Assembly: GCA_012295275.1 (NCBI GenBank)
Contig: CM022672.1
Location: 35,069,576 to 35,130,575, forward strand
Source: Chrysomallon squamiferum
Taxonomy: Eukaryota > Mollusca > Gastropoda > Neomphalida > Peltospiridae
Direction: 5' to 3'
DNA length: 61,000 nt
Shown: positions 58,843 through 61,000 of the stretch, one piece after another
Position numbering within the stretch: the first letter of the stretch is position 1
How the letters are laid out: each line of letters begins with the position of its first letter
Program-made: the position numbers and the translations under genes
The notes under the pieces: model-generated
Told to the model about the DNA's origin: nothing
Seen by the model: only the letters and a program-made list of their open reading frames with translations
Database searches by the model: none

Positions 58843-59399
58843 CTAATATATATGGAATGCATGATGTTTAGTTACGAATAAAATTATGACATAAAAAACA
58901 AAATAAAGAACAAACAACAAAACATAGAAAATTGCACCATACAGGAAGAGAAAAATATATCTCTGCCAAACAACATACAAATAAAAACACCTTTGGCGTT
59001 ATTTAGCAGAATAGTAATACTGCTTTAATCTGTTTTCTAGTTTGTTCATTGAAAGTGCATTTGAGACAAATACCAGCTTTACTTCATAAAGAAGTCACAC
59101 ATCAAAAATGAAAAGATTATTTTTCCAGTAATCTTCATAAGCTGATAAGAAAAGGCAACTAAATTATATTTATGGCTTCAAATGTGTAAATGAGAAAGAT
59201 AAAATGAACTTTGAATAGAGATAAAAATGTTAGTTTTCTTTTACATTTCTCTTCTCTTTTTCTTCTTCTTCTTTAAATAACTAAATAAATCAACCAAAAG
59301 GATCAAATTTTCATAGTTCAGGACACGTTTCAGTAAATGGGAAAATAAGTTAAAAAGGAAACTGACTTTGACGAAAATAGTACCTTTCATAGAAGTAGA

Positions 59400-60890
59400 A
59401 TGAATGCTTTATTTTGTATTTTGTTCATCAATTGTTTTCTCCAAATCCCGAATACATTAATTTTGTTTCTTTCTTCCAAGGCATTTGACTTCAGAATCAG
59501 AATATGACTAGCATCAACAGCTTTTGACGCTGCTTAATTAAAAATTTTGTGAGAAAACTTTGTCAAGCTTCCAAAACTTAGAAAACATTCGTTTCATTAC
59601 CATTACCTTCAGTATGTTTACTTCATGGGAGAGAAACCTTCTTCAACAGACACGTGATACAAGAAGGAGCCGACGTAGCACAGTATTCAGATCTTCACGA
59701 ATATTTTGACCTGACCCATAGGTTCACACATCCAAGTGTCCAACCTGTGATACACAGAACTTGATGCTGAAATTCCTTAAACCGAGGTATTATCTGGCTA
59801 ACCAAAAATATTTCTTTAAAATTCGTTAAAGCTGGGAAAAATCACATCAGCATCAGAATCTTCGACACGTTTCGGTTTACGAAATGTATAAAGAGTCACT
59901 TCATTTTTCTCCTGCACTGATCCTGATCACTGGTTATTAGTACTGGATCTAGACAAGCCATGTTTCTAGACCTTACGAGACCTTTCTAAAAATTGGCAAC
60001 AAATTCTAAGAAAAAATCACTACAGCCAGTCACAGTAACAAAAGCCTCCCTCTGGACAGGCGCTCTAGAAGTAGAAGGTAAACTCGTGAAACGACATCAT
60101 CAACATTCCAACCAGTTTGCTTGGCACAGTCCGGAACACACCAGAAATAACATGTAGGACACAACTACCTATTTTGAGAAGCCGAACATCATACTGATGC
60201 GTGTGCGAATTTTCTAGTTTGACATGAAATGACCATTTGACTGATGGCCATCCATGGATATCTGCAGAAGCCCAGTTCTACTCAGATCACTACTACTTGC
60301 ATTAAACGTTCTGACAGATCTATATCAGCACCACGCTGAGCGAACTTACATAGGCTTTCTCTTCTTCTACACTGGAATTCAATAGGTTCAGAAAATATGG
60401 AGCATGTTTCACACAACTTTGAGATGTTATTAGCGTTCTCCGTGAACAGATAACGTGGACACAACAGAGCTTTTCAATAAGAATTCAACGAGATAGTGAG
60501 ATGAAGATGAGCATCCACGTGGAAACATCTTTAAATTCTGGCTTTCAGTCGGGACCACTTCAAAATATCATTGACCTGTAGTTTGCTTGGTCGACAGAAT
60601 TGGAAACAGAACACACACCCAACTCTGAACTAGTATGATTGGAGATAACGCGAGGATTCTCAAAGATGCTATAAAATGAGTTATTTTCTGTAGAATGGGT
60701 GAGAAAAAAATGCAACTGGGACGCAAGTCGCAAGAGGTCTTTTGACAAAATAGTTACTGTTTTTTTGTACGAGTTACCTGTGCCTGGAAATTGAAAAAAA
60801 ATGGAACTTTGCCAGATGTGTTACTGTTTTTTTGTACGAGGTACCTGTGGGTGGAAATTGAAAAAAATAGAACTTTGCCAGATGTCGGGC
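59400..60890 (-). mobile_element. Decayed hAT-like transposase (B5)
   Basis: Contains SIFSEPIEFQCRRRESLCKF and the shifted WSFHVKLENSHTH piece, as in B1 and B2, with extra stops towards the C-terminal part. Confidence 0.6.
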
Positions 60891-61000
60891 TGTTCTAGAA
60901 AAATCTATTTTCGTCATTGGTAGTTAATATTGAAAGAAATGTATAACATATTTAGATATTTAAGAAGAAGAAAAAAGTTACTTTTGGATCTCGGAAAACC

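Overview
The window is AT-rich, intron-rich animal DNA, dense in microsatellites ((ATT)n, (TC)n, (AAAT)n, (TATC)n, poly-A/T), with small phase-1 exons encoding immunoglobulin-like (Ig) domains. I infer a mollusc, most likely a gastropod, from exon style and repeat content; no single marker proves it. Nearly all coding signal is on the minus strand. Most long open frames are translated repeats or decayed transposons.

Layout, left to right. 1-5165 is duplicon A1, repeated almost unchanged at 43841-48850 (A2). 5165-13830 is duplicon B1, repeated as B2 (28344-36480), B3 (36485-37975, truncated), B4 (48850-56585) and B5 (56755-61000, cut by the window end). Each full B unit carries a small cell-surface gene: non-coding first exon, signal-peptide exon, one 330-nt Ig exon, then two short exons whose product reads as a GPI-anchor signal. 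A separate phase-compatible transmembrane exon lies further 3'. Each unit except B3 also carries the same decayed hAT-like transposase. 16314-27409 holds a single-copy, much larger gene: signal peptide, seven Ig exons, one decayed and one recognisable FN3 exon, a transmembrane exon, and a cytoplasmic tail with two similar exons, each with three YxxL motifs at ITAM-like spacing. 39745-43826 holds a third type: a signal peptide and three nearly identical 333-nt Ig exons in tandem.

The large receptor gene has two in-frame stops (Ig1, Ig2) and two frameshifts (Ig7, FN3). All four lie in exons flanked by phase-1 introns on both sides, so skipping them leaves a full open frame (signal peptide, Ig3-Ig6, TM, tail). 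It is either a young pseudogene or a gene surviving by exon skipping. A 34-bp minisatellite in its Ig3-Ig4 intron repeats the 3' end and splice donor of the Ig3 exon about 16 times.

Taken together, this looks like an expanding cluster of Ig-superfamily surface proteins (GPI-anchored, transmembrane and tyrosine-signalling), built by segmental duplication with breakpoints at trinucleotide arrays. An immune or recognition role is inference from architecture only. Exon limits were set by hand from reading frame, splice consensus and phase; identities between copies are judged by eye.
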